From assembly GCA_028820845.1 (NCBI GenBank), contig JAPPII010000123.1, forward strand, positions 1 through 62,377: a stretch of DNA of 62,377 nt. The letters are read 5' to 3'. This document shows, piece after piece, positions 24,301-32,055 of the stretch. Made by a program: the position numbers and the translations under genes. Below the pieces are notes generated by a model that was not told the origin of the DNA, ran no database searches, and was given only the letters and a program-made list of their open reading frames with translations. How positions within the stretch are numbered: position 1 is the stretch's first letter; each line of letters starts with the position of its first letter. The DNA comes from Candidatus Poribacteria bacterium. Its GTDB lineage: Bacteria; Poribacteria; WGA-4E; WGA-3G.

Positions 24301-24391
24301 GACTGCTGGCATCGATTATGCGATTCCGTTTGGATACGCTCCAGCCACTGTTACGAATAGGCTTCACCTGCGTCTTGGGAGTACGTTTTAA
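21308..24391 (+). CDS. Omp85-superfamily outer-membrane protein (TamA/BamA type)
   Basis: A signal peptide (about residues 1-19, hydrophobic, cleaved after VYA) is followed by several POTRA domains (roughly 25-690; for example LQIQGNSAIPTYRLEAA, VSRVSFAGNRAFSDVELLREM, FGRFYFEGDT) and a C-terminal Omp85 barrel of about 330 residues with SIGGGYSLAEGPRLTGEL, WAGGSTTVRGYAERSLGP (the VRGF/Y-like lid-lock motif) and a last strand ending RLHLRLGSTF with terminal Phe, the beta-signal. At 1027 residues it has more POTRA repeats than E. coli TamA or BamA. The location directly after tamB argues for a TamA role; BamA cannot be excluded. Confidence 0.88.
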   Translation: MTYFILFLCCFFFSSVYADAPIEITSTRVAEIEYQIDKQPVTSTTEQLNILRNQTAVGIGDAFSRYAIQQSVKALYATQQYAQIHVYAQDGIDGVTLTYQLTPFARIEEIMILGVSDSEFRVAIDEVLTSKPEGTYIPEIIKTDISRIKRVCEDYGYFGASVAVSDIPSEVESQESGNHRPASVRLIYEITLGDASSIKELQIQGNSAIPTYRLEAACTFSRQHPVYNKSGVDADVALMQAIYRENNYPTATIAPTFFRETGVLRFEVSEGKRVNFKFVTDDGEVPLSLQDTFRADIVPLITTSTTAVWERRIKSYFKAAGYHDTTVDEEVVDASEIMLTINPGMQYVVSRVSFAGNRAFSDVELLREMTIKPIIGFIPNLQARITKGLFRREQRQFFFEQELDTDVHKLSLLYGRAGYPNAAIRATLDKQKSEGQTVGEIGIRIIIVEEHKEMIHRWDIGGNWALDTATLLERLQDELPLPQPNTSLKRNVYQDAILKAYRELGYIDAVVIGTYLPETETPVFQTAGDFSASLTEGKLPLEVRNTFRKHNLGLEGVFVATNVGERWSLQDFEGNPRYTLIQRATHLEVFEHGILRLTVVTEGEQVAFGRFYFEGDTDVVMQHVLEREVRHLEGTLWTSAKLSRAQQSLYSLGLFRGVQAERLRIEQLTGQNEVGENLKTNSVSIRVEKHESRAYSIGGGYSLAEGPRLTGELTDSNFLFKRNIRGRLRAGIGWRNELGYLLNATLTKPWLIGRTRGSLQLSARKLEIDDYVRALQGSFILSRRLSQFDYVDLRYSYRDLSQPVPPLMQDDQPVSALLQEWDPYQTTVSSLRFSWTYDSRVRYLNPTDGMYNALTLEYAGGFLQGETGFVKTTTDTRYYQKLVGGLVLATALRLGVTSGLRSNRRAELISFERFWAGGSTTVRGYAERSLGPADRTGIHRGDVQFIFNTELRFPIYSALRGAVFFDTGNVWGSLEDANTSTRLPSSVGTGVYVDLGALTAGIDYAIPFGYAPATVTNRLHLRLGSTF

Positions 24392-24394
24392 TTA

Positions 24395-24450
24395 GCAGAT
24401 AGCGGACCGCATACCGCGAATCGCGAAGAACGGTACGCGATAAGCGAACA
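24395..24450. repeat. GAACCGC-type repeat between convergent tamA and permease genes
   Basis: AGATAGCGGACCGCATACCG, CGAATCGCGAAGAACGGTACGCG and ATAAGCGAACAACGC, a degenerate version of the heptamer block that ends pyrE. It fills most of the 67-base gap. Confidence 0.65.
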
Positions 24451-24458
24451 ACGCTTAA

Positions 24459-25388
24459 CTACTCTGATTGTTCGTAGGGTCTTCCTAACGCGAGGGGTGC
24501 TTCGGCACGCCCGACAAAACCTGCTAAAACTGCTAAGCAGAGGACGTAAGGTAGCATTAAGAATACCTGATACGGAATACCCCATCCCAGTGCTTGAAAC
24601 CGTGCATCGAGGGCTGTACCGAGTCCGAAAAGCAACGCTGCACCGCACGCCTTCACAGGATGCCACTTCCCAAAGATGACAATCGCTAAAGCAATAAACC
24701 CACGACCGACTGTCATGCCGGGTGTAAAATACGGGACATCGGCGAGGGAGAGATAGCCGCCAGCGATACCTGCCATCGCTCCGGCGAATAATAAACACAT
24801 TGTTCTCAGACGGAGGACGTTAGCACCGGCAGCGGCGATTGCTCTTGGATGCTCACCGCAGGCGCGTATGCGGAGTCCCGGTTGCGTATGGTAGAGGAAG
24901 AAATAGACACAAGGCACCGACAAGAATGCAATGTAGACGAGAACATTGTGTGCAAACAGCGCACTCCCGATAAAAGGGACCTGTGAGAGCAGAGGAATAT
25001 CTATTTGCTGAAACGCTGGTACGCCTTGTGCCATTCCTGTTTCGCCAAAGAGCTGCTGATAGATAACCTCAGTCAATCCTAATGCCAAGAGTGTCATTGC
25101 TGTGCCGATGATGACTTGGTCGCCACGCAGTCTTATTGCGAATAGCGCAAAGAGTGCGGCGGCGAGAAGCCCGCTGAGTCCTGCCATCAAAAGCCCGAAC
25201 CACGGTGCAATCATAACGAGTTCTGCTGTGTAGAACGAGCCAACCATCCCGAAAAATGCCCCGAAGAGCATCATCCCTTCGATACCGATGTTCAGCACAC
25301 CGGCGCGCTGGGAGATGACCTCACCTGATGCGGCGAGTAGGAGTGGGGTTGCTCCCCGAATTGTTGCTGAAAGAATATCTTCAAACAT
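24459..25388 (-). CDS. BMP-type nucleoside ABC transporter permease 2
   Basis: One of two membrane subunits of a BMP/Nup-type purine nucleoside importer (YufQ/NupQ-like). The start is set at ATG 25388 (MFEDILSATIRGATPLLLAA); the open frame continues upstream only as a shadow of the Uma2 coiled coil. About eight or nine hydrophobic helices, with the family motifs GEVISQRAGVLNIGIEGMMLFGAF and GRGFIALAIVIFGKWHP. It is separated from the rest of the importer operon by a Uma2 gene and a MITE-like element, so the operon appears to have been split by insertion. Confidence 0.88.
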   Translation of the reverse strand: MFEDILSATIRGATPLLLAASGEVISQRAGVLNIGIEGMMLFGAFFGMVGSFYTAELVMIAPWFGLLMAGLSGLLAAALFALFAIRLRGDQVIIGTAMTLLALGLTEVIYQQLFGETGMAQGVPAFQQIDIPLLSQVPFIGSALFAHNVLVYIAFLSVPCVYFFLYHTQPGLRIRACGEHPRAIAAAGANVLRLRTMCLLFAGAMAGIAGGYLSLADVPYFTPGMTVGRGFIALAIVIFGKWHPVKACGAALLFGLGTALDARFQALGWGIPYQVFLMLPYVLCLAVLAGFVGRAEAPLALGRPYEQSE

Positions 25389-25392
25389 TTTT

Positions 25393-26211
25393 TCAACTAT
25401 TACTTCTGGTGCCTCGTAATCGGGCGAGTTCGGCGCGGAGGCGTGCGTTTTCCGACTCTGCCTCAGCGCGAGCCATCGCCTCCTGACGGGCGAGCGACTC
25501 CGCAGCTTGCGCACGGACGGTCGCCTCCTGGCGGGCGAGCGACTCCGCCTCAGCACGGGCAGTCGCCTCCTCAGCACGGACAGTCGCTTCCTCAGCACGG
25601 GTTTCTGCTACCACTTCGGGCAGCTGAAGCCATTCATCTTTGACAGGATCATAAAACTGTAAATCCCCGTCCACACAATGCACATCTAAACCCAGACTCA
25701 ACGCGTGAATGCTACCAGCCGCATCCGGCGACACTGCCTGATACTGACCGGCTACTAACCGAAAACCCATCAAAGGCGAAGGTAGATACAGACCTTCTAT
25801 ATCCGCCAAGAAATACTCCGAAACCCCTAACTCAGCGTAAAGATCTAACTTCTCCGTCAAGTCTCCTTGATATGTGGTTTTGCTCGACAACTCCATCACG
25901 AAATCTGGGGGTTTGCCTTCTACCCAGACCTGATACGTCCGACGCGCCTTCCGACCTATCCCGAAAGTGACAAGTACATCCGGCGATACGACGCGACGCG
26001 GGTCCCCTTGAACATAATACATCAGGATATCCCCAGAGACATACACATCTGGGGTGTCACGAAAAAACGACTCAAGTCCTCGGAGGATCCCTATCAACAC
26101 ACGTCTATGCTCGTCACTTGCTGCCATCGGTTTACCGTCAGTTTCTGGATAGAGGCTGTGTTCTTCGGTCGGGACATAGCCGAGACATCCTTCCTTTTCA
26201 AACATCGCCAT
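25393..26211 (-). CDS. Uma2 family nuclease-like protein with repetitive coiled coil
   Basis: Residues 1-200 share the Uma2 core with the gene at 1527-2231: SLYPETDGKPMAASDEHR, YVSGDILMYY, VSPDVLVTFG, PDFVMELSSKTTY, YFLADIE, LYLPSPLMGF. Residues 200-272 are an Ala/Glu/Arg coiled coil built from imperfect units (RAEEATVRAEEATARAEAES, SLARQEATVRAQAAESLARQ), which look freshly expanded from a 21-45 base repeat. It sits inside the ABC importer operon, four bases from the permease start. Role unknown. Confidence 0.8.
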   Translation of the reverse strand: MAMFEKEGCLGYVPTEEHSLYPETDGKPMAASDEHRRVLIGILRGLESFFRDTPDVYVSGDILMYYVQGDPRRVVSPDVLVTFGIGRKARRTYQVWVEGKPPDFVMELSSKTTYQGDLTEKLDLYAELGVSEYFLADIEGLYLPSPLMGFRLVAGQYQAVSPDAAGSIHALSLGLDVHCVDGDLQFYDPVKDEWLQLPEVVAETRAEEATVRAEEATARAEAESLARQEATVRAQAAESLARQEAMARAEAESENARLRAELARLRGTRSNS

Positions 26212-26310
26212 CCTTGTTCTCCTTATTATGTCTGTATCAAGATCAAAAAAAGCGCGATACCCTTGAAAAATCGATTTGCATGCAACGCGAATTATCCAAA
26301 CTTTAGTATA

Positions 26311-26445
26311 ATACCAATTCTAATTGATAATTCCTCTTAAAAGGTTGGCTATTTTTCAGCACTGCTCGGTGCGGTTAGAAACCGCACCTACTGGGTGTGA
26401 CGTGAGTGGGTTCGGTTAATGCGAGATAAACTTTTAGAAATGGTA
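26311..26445. mobile_element. 135-base MITE-like element, copy A
   Basis: Identical base for base to the reverse complement of 52898-53032. Imperfect terminal inverted repeats TACCAATTCTAA (26312-26323) and TTAGAAATGGTA (26434-26445) match at 11 of 12 positions; a TA at each end could be the target duplication. The centre holds a perfect hairpin (GGTGCGGTT, AGA, AACCGCACC). It encodes nothing. It accounts for most of the 316-base gap between Uma2 and the first permease. Confidence 0.85.
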
Positions 26446-26527
26446 CAATATAATTGTAATGGACGGTAAGTATTTTGTCAAGATTTCCTGAAAATCAACG
26501 CAATAATTGAGTTTACCGATCCTCTGC

Positions 26528-27598
26528 TCATGCCTCTTCTTTTTTCACCTCAGAATGCGAGGAGGCACGCTTGCGGAACAATTGAACAGAACTATAACCG
26601 ATAACGAAAAGTAGGATTGTCGCTTGCATCACCAGCGTTACTTTGTCAGAGATACCGACCTCCCGCTGCATACTATACGAACCCGTCGTCAAAGCACCGA
26701 ATAGAAGGGCAGCAGCGACCGTTACCAACGGATTCAGTTTCGCTAACAGTGCGACAGCAATTGCCGTGTAACCGTATCCGGGTGAGAAGTTGAGAAAGAG
26801 TCGGCGGGTCAATGCAGTGAGTTCAATTGCGCCGCCGAGTCCTGCAAGTGCGCCGCTGATGAAAAAGACGCGGAGGGTGTTGTGAACAATCGAGATTCCT
26901 GCGGCTTCTGCTGCAGCTGCGCCTTCTCCTACGGCGCGGAGTTGAAATCCGAATGCCGTCCGAAAGAGGACAAACGTAAGGATAATCGCCAGTACCACAG
27001 CGAGAATAATGCCGAGGTGGACCCGATGCGGTGGAATAATGCGAGGCAAGAACACCCATTCGGCTATTCGGTCGCTCTGTGGACCGCGTTGCGCCGCTTC
27101 CTGCAATGGCCCTCCGTCTATCATCATACCCACCAGATGAAGGGCGACGTAGTTCAACATAATCGTACTGATAACTTCGTTGACCCCGCGCGTCACCTTG
27201 AGAACTGCGGGAATGAGTCCCCAGATTCCACCTGCGAATGCCGCGAAGCAGAGACAAATTGGCACGGCAATCCACGGGGTTTGCGGGAAAATTGGAGCGA
27301 GTTTTGTTCCGAACCACGTCGCTGTGAGTGCACCTATCAGAAATTGCCCCTCGGCACCGATATTCCAGATTCCACATCGGAATGCCATCGCGACCGAAAG
27401 CCCAGCCATCAAAAACGGTGTGCTTTTCACGAGTGTCTCTCCGAACTTGCGTCCGTTGCCGAAAGCGCCACTTACGGCTGCCTGATAGGCTTCCAGCGGG
27501 TTATAGTGGGATAACAACATTATGATGGCGTTTGTAACAAACGCACTTACGAGGATTATGGCAGGTGTTAGAGCCCAGCGAAGGTTGATTCTTTTCAT
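26528..27598 (-). CDS. BMP-type nucleoside ABC transporter permease 1
   Basis: The second membrane subunit (YufP/NupP-like), 356 residues and about nine or ten helices, with the diagnostic FGNGRKFGETLVKSTPFLMAG, AFRCGIWNIGAEGQFLIGAL and GVNEVISTIMLNYVALHLV. The start overlaps the ATPase stop by four bases, showing tight operon coupling. It should pair with the permease at 24459-25388. Confidence 0.92.
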   Translation of the reverse strand: MKRINLRWALTPAIILVSAFVTNAIIMLLSHYNPLEAYQAAVSGAFGNGRKFGETLVKSTPFLMAGLSVAMAFRCGIWNIGAEGQFLIGALTATWFGTKLAPIFPQTPWIAVPICLCFAAFAGGIWGLIPAVLKVTRGVNEVISTIMLNYVALHLVGMMIDGGPLQEAAQRGPQSDRIAEWVFLPRIIPPHRVHLGIILAVVLAIILTFVLFRTAFGFQLRAVGEGAAAAEAAGISIVHNTLRVFFISGALAGLGGAIELTALTRRLFLNFSPGYGYTAIAVALLAKLNPLVTVAAALLFGALTTGSYSMQREVGISDKVTLVMQATILLFVIGYSSVQLFRKRASSHSEVKKEEA

Positions 27599-29199
27599 AA
27601 CCCTTCCCCCGTCATTAATAATCCGAGTGCCTCAATGTCATTGCGCTGTTCAGTGGCTTCGATGAGTGTGCCTCTGGACATAACGTAGAGCCGGTCGCTC
27701 AATAGTAAAACCTCGTCAAGTTCTGTTGAAATTAATAAAACGGATTTTTTTTTCTCGCGTTGTGCCAATAGATTCTCATGGACGTAGTGCGCGGCGTTGA
27801 CATCTAAACCGCGTGTCGGGTTAACGGCAATAAGGAGATCGGGTTGCAGCGAGATTTCTCGGGCAAGGACGATTTTCTGTTGGTTGCCCCCGGAGAGAGA
27901 TGATGCAGGAATATCAGCGATAGGTGGACGGATGTCGTAATCGGCGATCAGCTGCACCGCTATTTCTTGTTTTTGCTTTTGGTTGAGGATATTATAGTGT
28001 GCGAGGTTTCTGAGGTGTGTTACGTTTAGCAGGAGGTTCTCCGTGACTGAGAAGGCTGCAATGACACCTGTTGTTTGTCTATCTTCAGGGATATAGCCGA
28101 CCCCGCGCTGTCGCACAGCTTTTGTGCCTTTAGGGTTAGCACCTAAAATGTTTATCGTTCCAGATGCGGTGTGTCGTAAACCTATGATTGCCTCGGCGAG
28201 TTCGCGCTGCCCGTTGCCATCAACGCCAGCGATACCGACGATTTCGCCGCGGTGGGTCTCCATAGAGACATCAGAAACTGCGACCTCATTGCGATCACCG
28301 AGGACTGTCAGATTTGTAAGTTGGAGTACGGTTTCCGGCGGCTCGTTTTCATGTTCTGAATTGGCTGAACGTTGGACATCCTCGATGTCTTCTCCAACCA
28401 TCTCCCTTGCGAGTTCCCGTGCAGTCAGTTCTCCGGTCGGACCAAGATAGACCTTTTTACCGCGCCTTAAAACGGTTATCCTATCGCTAATCTCTAAAAC
28501 CTCTTTCATTTTGTGGCTAATGAAGATGATGGCGCGACCGTCTGCTTGGAGTTTGCGAAGGACCGTGAAGAAACCTTCGACCTCTTGTGGGCTGAGGACG
28601 GCTGTGGGTTCGTCAAGGATTAGGATACGCGCATCAACAGCGAGTGCTTTTAGGATCTCTACGCGTTGCTTTAAGCCCACGGATAGACTGCGGACCAGCG
28701 CACTTGGATCAACACTCAAGCCGAACTGTTCGGAGAGTGCTTCAGTGATATGAATAGCCTCCTCCTTCTTGAACCAAAGGGAGTGGAAGAATGGAAGCGT
28801 GGAAGCGTCGAAAAGAGATTTCAACCCCTCCTTCCTATCTGTCCGCAGTTGTCCAAGAGCCAAGGCGATATTTTCGGCGACTGTGAGGTTTTCAATCAGC
28901 ATGAAATGTTGATGCACCATACCGATACCGTTGGCGATCGCATCGCGTGGTGACTTGGCGTGTAATCTATACCGCCAGTTTTCGCGATCCGTGACATAAA
29001 TGCGTCCTGCTGATGGTTGGTAGAGTCCATAGATGAGATTCATCAGCGTGGACTTACCGGCACCGTTCTCGCCTAAGATGGCGTGGATCTCACCGGCTTG
29101 TAATTCAAAATCAACGCTATCAACTGCGACGATGTCGCCGAAGGTTTTTGTGATACTCCGAAGTTCAAGGATACTTTTTAAACTATTTAATCTGGTCAT
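27595..29199 (-). CDS. BMP-type nucleoside ABC transporter ATPase (two ABC domains)
   Basis: Tandem nucleotide-binding domains energise the importer: first Walker A GENGAGKST, signature LSVGLKQRVE, Walker B ILILDEPTA; second GVDGNGQRE, LSGGNQQKIVLARE, LLIAVNPTRGLD, the degenerate second site typical of this family. ATG 29199 is preferred; GTG 29217 is possible. Residues ~120-148 (RTDRKEGLKSLFDASTLPFF...) are an insertion relative to the family, encoded by a GGAAG/CTTCC repeat like the one in tlyA (28780-28850). Promoter candidate at 29233-29261. Confidence 0.92.
   Translation of the reverse strand: MTRLNSLKSILELRSITKTFGDIVAVDSVDFELQAGEIHAILGENGAGKSTLMNLIYGLYQPSAGRIYVTDRENWRYRLHAKSPRDAIANGIGMVHQHFMLIENLTVAENIALALGQLRTDRKEGLKSLFDASTLPFFHSLWFKKEEAIHITEALSEQFGLSVDPSALVRSLSVGLKQRVEILKALAVDARILILDEPTAVLSPQEVEGFFTVLRKLQADGRAIIFISHKMKEVLEISDRITVLRRGKKVYLGPTGELTARELAREMVGEDIEDVQRSANSEHENEPPETVLQLTNLTVLGDRNEVAVSDVSMETHRGEIVGIAGVDGNGQRELAEAIIGLRHTASGTINILGANPKGTKAVRQRGVGYIPEDRQTTGVIAAFSVTENLLLNVTHLRNLAHYNILNQKQKQEIAVQLIADYDIRPPIADIPASSLSGGNQQKIVLAREISLQPDLLIAVNPTRGLDVNAAHYVHENLLAQREKKKSVLLISTELDEVLLLSDRLYVMSRGTLIEATEQRNDIEALGLLMTGEGL
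28780..28850. repeat. CTTCCA octamer repeat inside the ABC ATPase gene
   Basis: On the minus strand, AGATAGGAAGGAGGGG is followed by CGCTTCCACGCTTCCATTCT and TCCACTCCC. It is the same purine-arm/pyrimidine-arm design as in tlyA, again multiple-of-three in effect, inserted between the first Walker A region and the signature motif. Confidence 0.65.
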
Positions 29200-29232
29200 C
29201 GTTCCACTTCGTTTCACGATGGTTTTTGGTTA

Positions 29233-29261
29233 AGTCTAACTATACTCTAGTGTTCTGTCAA
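29233..29261 (-). promoter_or_regulatory. candidate promoter of the BMP ABC transporter operon
   Basis: On the minus strand TTGACA (29261-29256), 17 bases, TAGACT (29238-29233). The -35 box lies within the end of the MITE-like element 29247-29376, so the element may have donated it. Confidence 0.5.
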
Positions 29262-29376
29262 CTTTCAAATGATGGGAACCCCAGTTCGTAGTAGTGCGAT
29301 TTATCGCACGTCAGAAACGGGCAATGAATTGCCCTACTACGAACGACCTGTCAGTTTAGATGTGACAGACTACTAG
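29247..29376. mobile_element. 130-base MITE-like element with nested hairpins
   Basis: Ends CTAGTGTTCTGTCA (29247-29260) and TGACAGACTACTAG (29363-29376) are inverted repeats matching at 12 of 14 positions. Inside are GTGCGAT-TTATCGCAC, GGGCAAT-GAATTGCCC and an outer CGTAGTAG/CTACTACG pair. No coding capacity. The remaining bases to the next gene show nothing else. Confidence 0.65.
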
Positions 29377-29460
29377 GGATGAAAAGCTTTTTAACAATTG
29401 AAATACTGGCAGCAACTCCGAATTGATTCTAAAAAAACGCTAACCGCGGATGGTTTCTAT

Positions 29461-30327
29461 TCATGGGGACACCCACTTTTCTGTTCTTGCTGGTGTCAGT
29501 TCGTCATCATAAGCGATAACTCGAAGTGCGATTTTCCAACGTTCACCTGCTGATGTAGATATTGCACCCGTCCACGTTGGATTATAGAGTGCCATTCCGT
29601 AATCCCGAATGAACCAGGGGCCACGAACACCTTGATCGAGTATGCTCATTAAGACCCCGAACTGCCCGTGTCCGGTTAGCATGTTCTGGTAGGCAACGAA
29701 ATCTGATTCGCCTTCGTGAACGACTTCAACACCGCCTTTGCGTCCGTCGTCTCCGAGTACGATCCCCCCCATAACAGGCAAGAGTCTCGGTTCAACACGG
29801 ATGCCGATGCTCCCAAATTTTGTCTGTGGATAGGTAACCGCGCCGTAAGATGCAATTTTTTCACTCGTCATATCACAGACTGTGGCATCACTGAGGGCAT
29901 AAAGATTAACCGTCCGAATTTCGTCGATTAACGGTTCTTCGTGTTCATCCCGCCAGATAACGTTTTGAACGAACTGAACACCGGTCTCATGGGGAGTGAT
30001 GTCAATGTCTTTCTGCGTGTCCATCCGTCCTAATTTCTCAAAGACTTTGTCTGTAAAGGAACGGCGGGGTGGTGATGCCCAAAAACCTGCTTCCCTATCG
30101 CCGACCTGTACGGGTCCTTGTCCGACGAAAATACCGTTGTGGAAGGGATGATCAAAGGCGAATTCTTGGACGACAGTATGTCCTGCAGGTGTGTAGAACG
30201 GAAAGACGAAGGGTCGGTAAAAATTCGCGCCAACGCCGCCTAAGCAGCGTCCTGTCTCGCTTTGGAAGACCAAATGCGTTTTGGCATTTATTTTAACTTC
30301 AAAATTGTTTTTCATGGGATGCGGCAC
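29461..30327 (-). CDS. PmoA family protein (DUF6807)
   Basis: The 288-residue protein shows the DUF6807 pattern: FYRPFVFPFYTPAGHTVV, the FDHPFHNGIFVGQG motif (HPHH-like), GFWASPPRRSF, and a C-terminal GPWFIRDYGMALYNP. Members are annotated as methane oxygenase PmoA by name transfer, but they are soluble, beta-rich and usually found near sugar catabolism genes; function is not established. GTG 30327 is used because AGGAGGGAA lies ten bases upstream, while the alternative ATG at 30315 has no site. Confidence 0.72.
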   Translation of the reverse strand: MPHPMKNNFEVKINAKTHLVFQSETGRCLGGVGANFYRPFVFPFYTPAGHTVVQEFAFDHPFHNGIFVGQGPVQVGDREAGFWASPPRRSFTDKVFEKLGRMDTQKDIDITPHETGVQFVQNVIWRDEHEEPLIDEIRTVNLYALSDATVCDMTSEKIASYGAVTYPQTKFGSIGIRVEPRLLPVMGGIVLGDDGRKGGVEVVHEGESDFVAYQNMLTGHGQFGVLMSILDQGVRGPWFIRDYGMALYNPTWTGAISTSAGERWKIALRVIAYDDELTPARTEKWVSP

Positions 30328-30522
30328 GTAGGCGTTCCCTCCTTATAGAAAAGCACCAATGGTATTCCGACGATGGGAGGCTTCTTTTGTGCCTGTGGGA
30401 GGCTTGAAAGTAAAAGGCTGAACAGAAAAGATTATAACAGATAGATGTTCGATTTGCATAGGATCTACGCAAAAATGTCTAATTAATTCTAATATCTACT
30501 ATAAACGTGAAACAGTATTAGA

Positions 30523-30783
30523 TTAGGAAAGGAACGCCTTGAGTGCCCCGCCGACCCCTATCACCGCGGCGATCCGGAATAGCCAGTCGACCAGCTGTTT
30601 CTGATACGTAGCGACGGCTTTTGTTCCGGCGACAGTTTCTTCAACTCTCCGAAGCCGATCATCTAAAGCCTGTATGTCTGATCGGACACCTGAAATATCG
30701 GATGCGACCTGCGTCTTGAGTTCCGAAATATCGGATCGCAATATCTCGAACATATCTTTTGTCGTCAGTTGGTTGTCGTTCAC
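30523..30783 (-). CDS. small coiled-coil protein with C-terminal membrane helix
   Basis: A short protein of about 86 residues: an N-terminal coiled coil (DISELKTQVASDISGVRSDIQALDDRLRRVEETV) followed by a hydrophobic C-terminal helix (LVDWLFRIAAVIGVGGALKAFL). GTG 30783 is preferred because GGGGAAAGG precedes it; GTG 30807 is also possible. It resembles small XhlA/DUF-type membrane-anchored coiled coils but no function can be given. It is divergent from the BMP genes and shares their control region. Confidence 0.6.
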   Translation of the reverse strand: MNDNQLTTKDMFEILRSDISELKTQVASDISGVRSDIQALDDRLRRVEETVAGTKAVATYQKQLVDWLFRIAAVIGVGGALKAFLS

Positions 30784-30845
30784 TGCCTTTCCCCTTTCTG
30801 ACTTCACGTCCTATTTTCTTTGTTATTAACCTAAACTGCTGACTC

Positions 30846-30947
30846 GTGCTAAAGACATTATAGCACATTTTTTGGAAATATGTCAAAGATTTTTTCCCGA
30901 GCCGACAATATTAGCACTTTACTTTTTCCACGTAAACGTGCTATACT
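30846..30947 (+). promoter_or_regulatory. promoter and four GTGCTA/TAGCAC half-sites before the BMP genes
   Basis: Half-sites GTGCTA (30846-30851), TAGCAC (30861-30866), TAGCAC (30912-30917) and GTGCTA (30938-30943) form two inverted pairs. The last overlaps a -10 box TATACT (30942-30947), with TTTACT 18 bases upstream. A palindrome CACGT-AA-ACGTG (30930-30940) lies in the spacer. This arrangement suggests a dimeric repressor acting on the divergent genes. Confidence 0.5.
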
Positions 30948-30984
30948 TGTATCAAACATTTCTACAAAGAAGGGAAATTTTGAC

Positions 30985-32049
30985 GTGATACAAATATTTT
31001 ATAAGTTACGAAATAACATTGCATATTCTGCTTTATGTGTATGCCTTTTTATAGTGGGATTCGTATTAATCGGGAACGTACGTCTTGACGCAAAAGAGCA
31101 TGAGAAATTTAAGGTCGCTATGCTGCTTCCGGGTTCAATTAGTGACGCAGGCTGGAATGCTTTGGCGTATGAAGGACTTAAAGCGATTGAAAAAGAATTA
31201 GGCGCAGAGATCAGCCACGCTGAGACTCGGACCCCTACGGATCAGGAAGAACAGTTCCGCGCTTATGCCCTTGATGGTTACAATATGGTGTTTGGACACG
31301 GGTATGAGTTTCAGGACCCGGCGAAAGCAGTCGCACCAGATTTTCCTGAGACGATTTTCATTACCTCTTCGGGTGGCACGATTACCGATAACATCTCGGC
31401 AGCAAACTTTCGTGTTGAGCAGCCCGCCTATCTGTTAGGGATAATTGCTGGCATGATGACCCAGACGAATAAGCTTGGTGTTATGGGTGGACAGAATATC
31501 CCGTCTGTGAATAGCACATTTATGGCGTTTGAAGGCGGTGCGAAGCGCGTGAACCCTGATGCAGAAGTATCTTGGGTATACGTGGGGAATTGGGAAAACA
31601 TCGGCAAAGGCAAGGAGCTTGCACTCGCGCAAATTAGCGAAGGCGTTGACTTTATTTTTCCAAATGCTGACGCAGCTGGACTTGGTGCATACGAGGCGGC
31701 TGAGATTTTTAACAAATCTGAAACTGCCGAAAAAGAGGGAAGGATGGTATACACGTTCGGCGCGAACCGGGATAAGAGCGATATATCCCCAACTGTGATT
31801 GCGAACGCAGTAATTACACCCGACGCGTTTGTGCAGATTGCCAAGATCATTAAAGAAGGCAAATTCAAGCCACAGATTTATACCTTTAACATGCTAACAG
31901 ACGAAGCGATTACGCTTACCTATAGTCCGGCATTGAAGGATAAGGTGCCGGAAGATGTGCAAAGAGCCGTTGAGGATGCCAAAGCGAAAATCCTTGCTGG
32001 CGAATTGAAAGTGCCGCAGATTGATTTCAGTGAAAGCGCAGAGGAATAG
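30985..32049 (+). CDS. BMP family substrate-binding protein 1
   Basis: A periplasmic binding protein of the basic membrane protein/PnrA family, which binds purine nucleosides for the importer encoded on the other strand. GTG 30985 is chosen (AAGAAGGGA nine bases upstream); it gives a signal-like stretch YSALCVCLFIVGFVLIG. Family motifs: KVAMLLPGSISDAGWNALAYEGL, VFGHGYEFQDP, FRVEQPAYLLGIIAGMMTQTNKLGVMGG, FMAFEGGAKRVNP, FIFPNADAAGLGAYEAA. It is 60-70 percent similar by eye to the next gene, a tandem duplicate. Confidence 0.9.
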   Translation: MIQIFYKLRNNIAYSALCVCLFIVGFVLIGNVRLDAKEHEKFKVAMLLPGSISDAGWNALAYEGLKAIEKELGAEISHAETRTPTDQEEQFRAYALDGYNMVFGHGYEFQDPAKAVAPDFPETIFITSSGGTITDNISAANFRVEQPAYLLGIIAGMMTQTNKLGVMGGQNIPSVNSTFMAFEGGAKRVNPDAEVSWVYVGNWENIGKGKELALAQISEGVDFIFPNADAAGLGAYEAAEIFNKSETAEKEGRMVYTFGANRDKSDISPTVIANAVITPDAFVQIAKIIKEGKFKPQIYTFNMLTDEAITLTYSPALKDKVPEDVQRAVEDAKAKILAGELKVPQIDFSESAEE

Positions 32050-32055
32050 TCGTAA

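Noticed and set aside
25389-25598. Arg-rich N-terminal extension of ABC permease 2
   Set aside because: Shadow of the Uma2 coiled-coil repeats; permease homology starts at MFEDIL.
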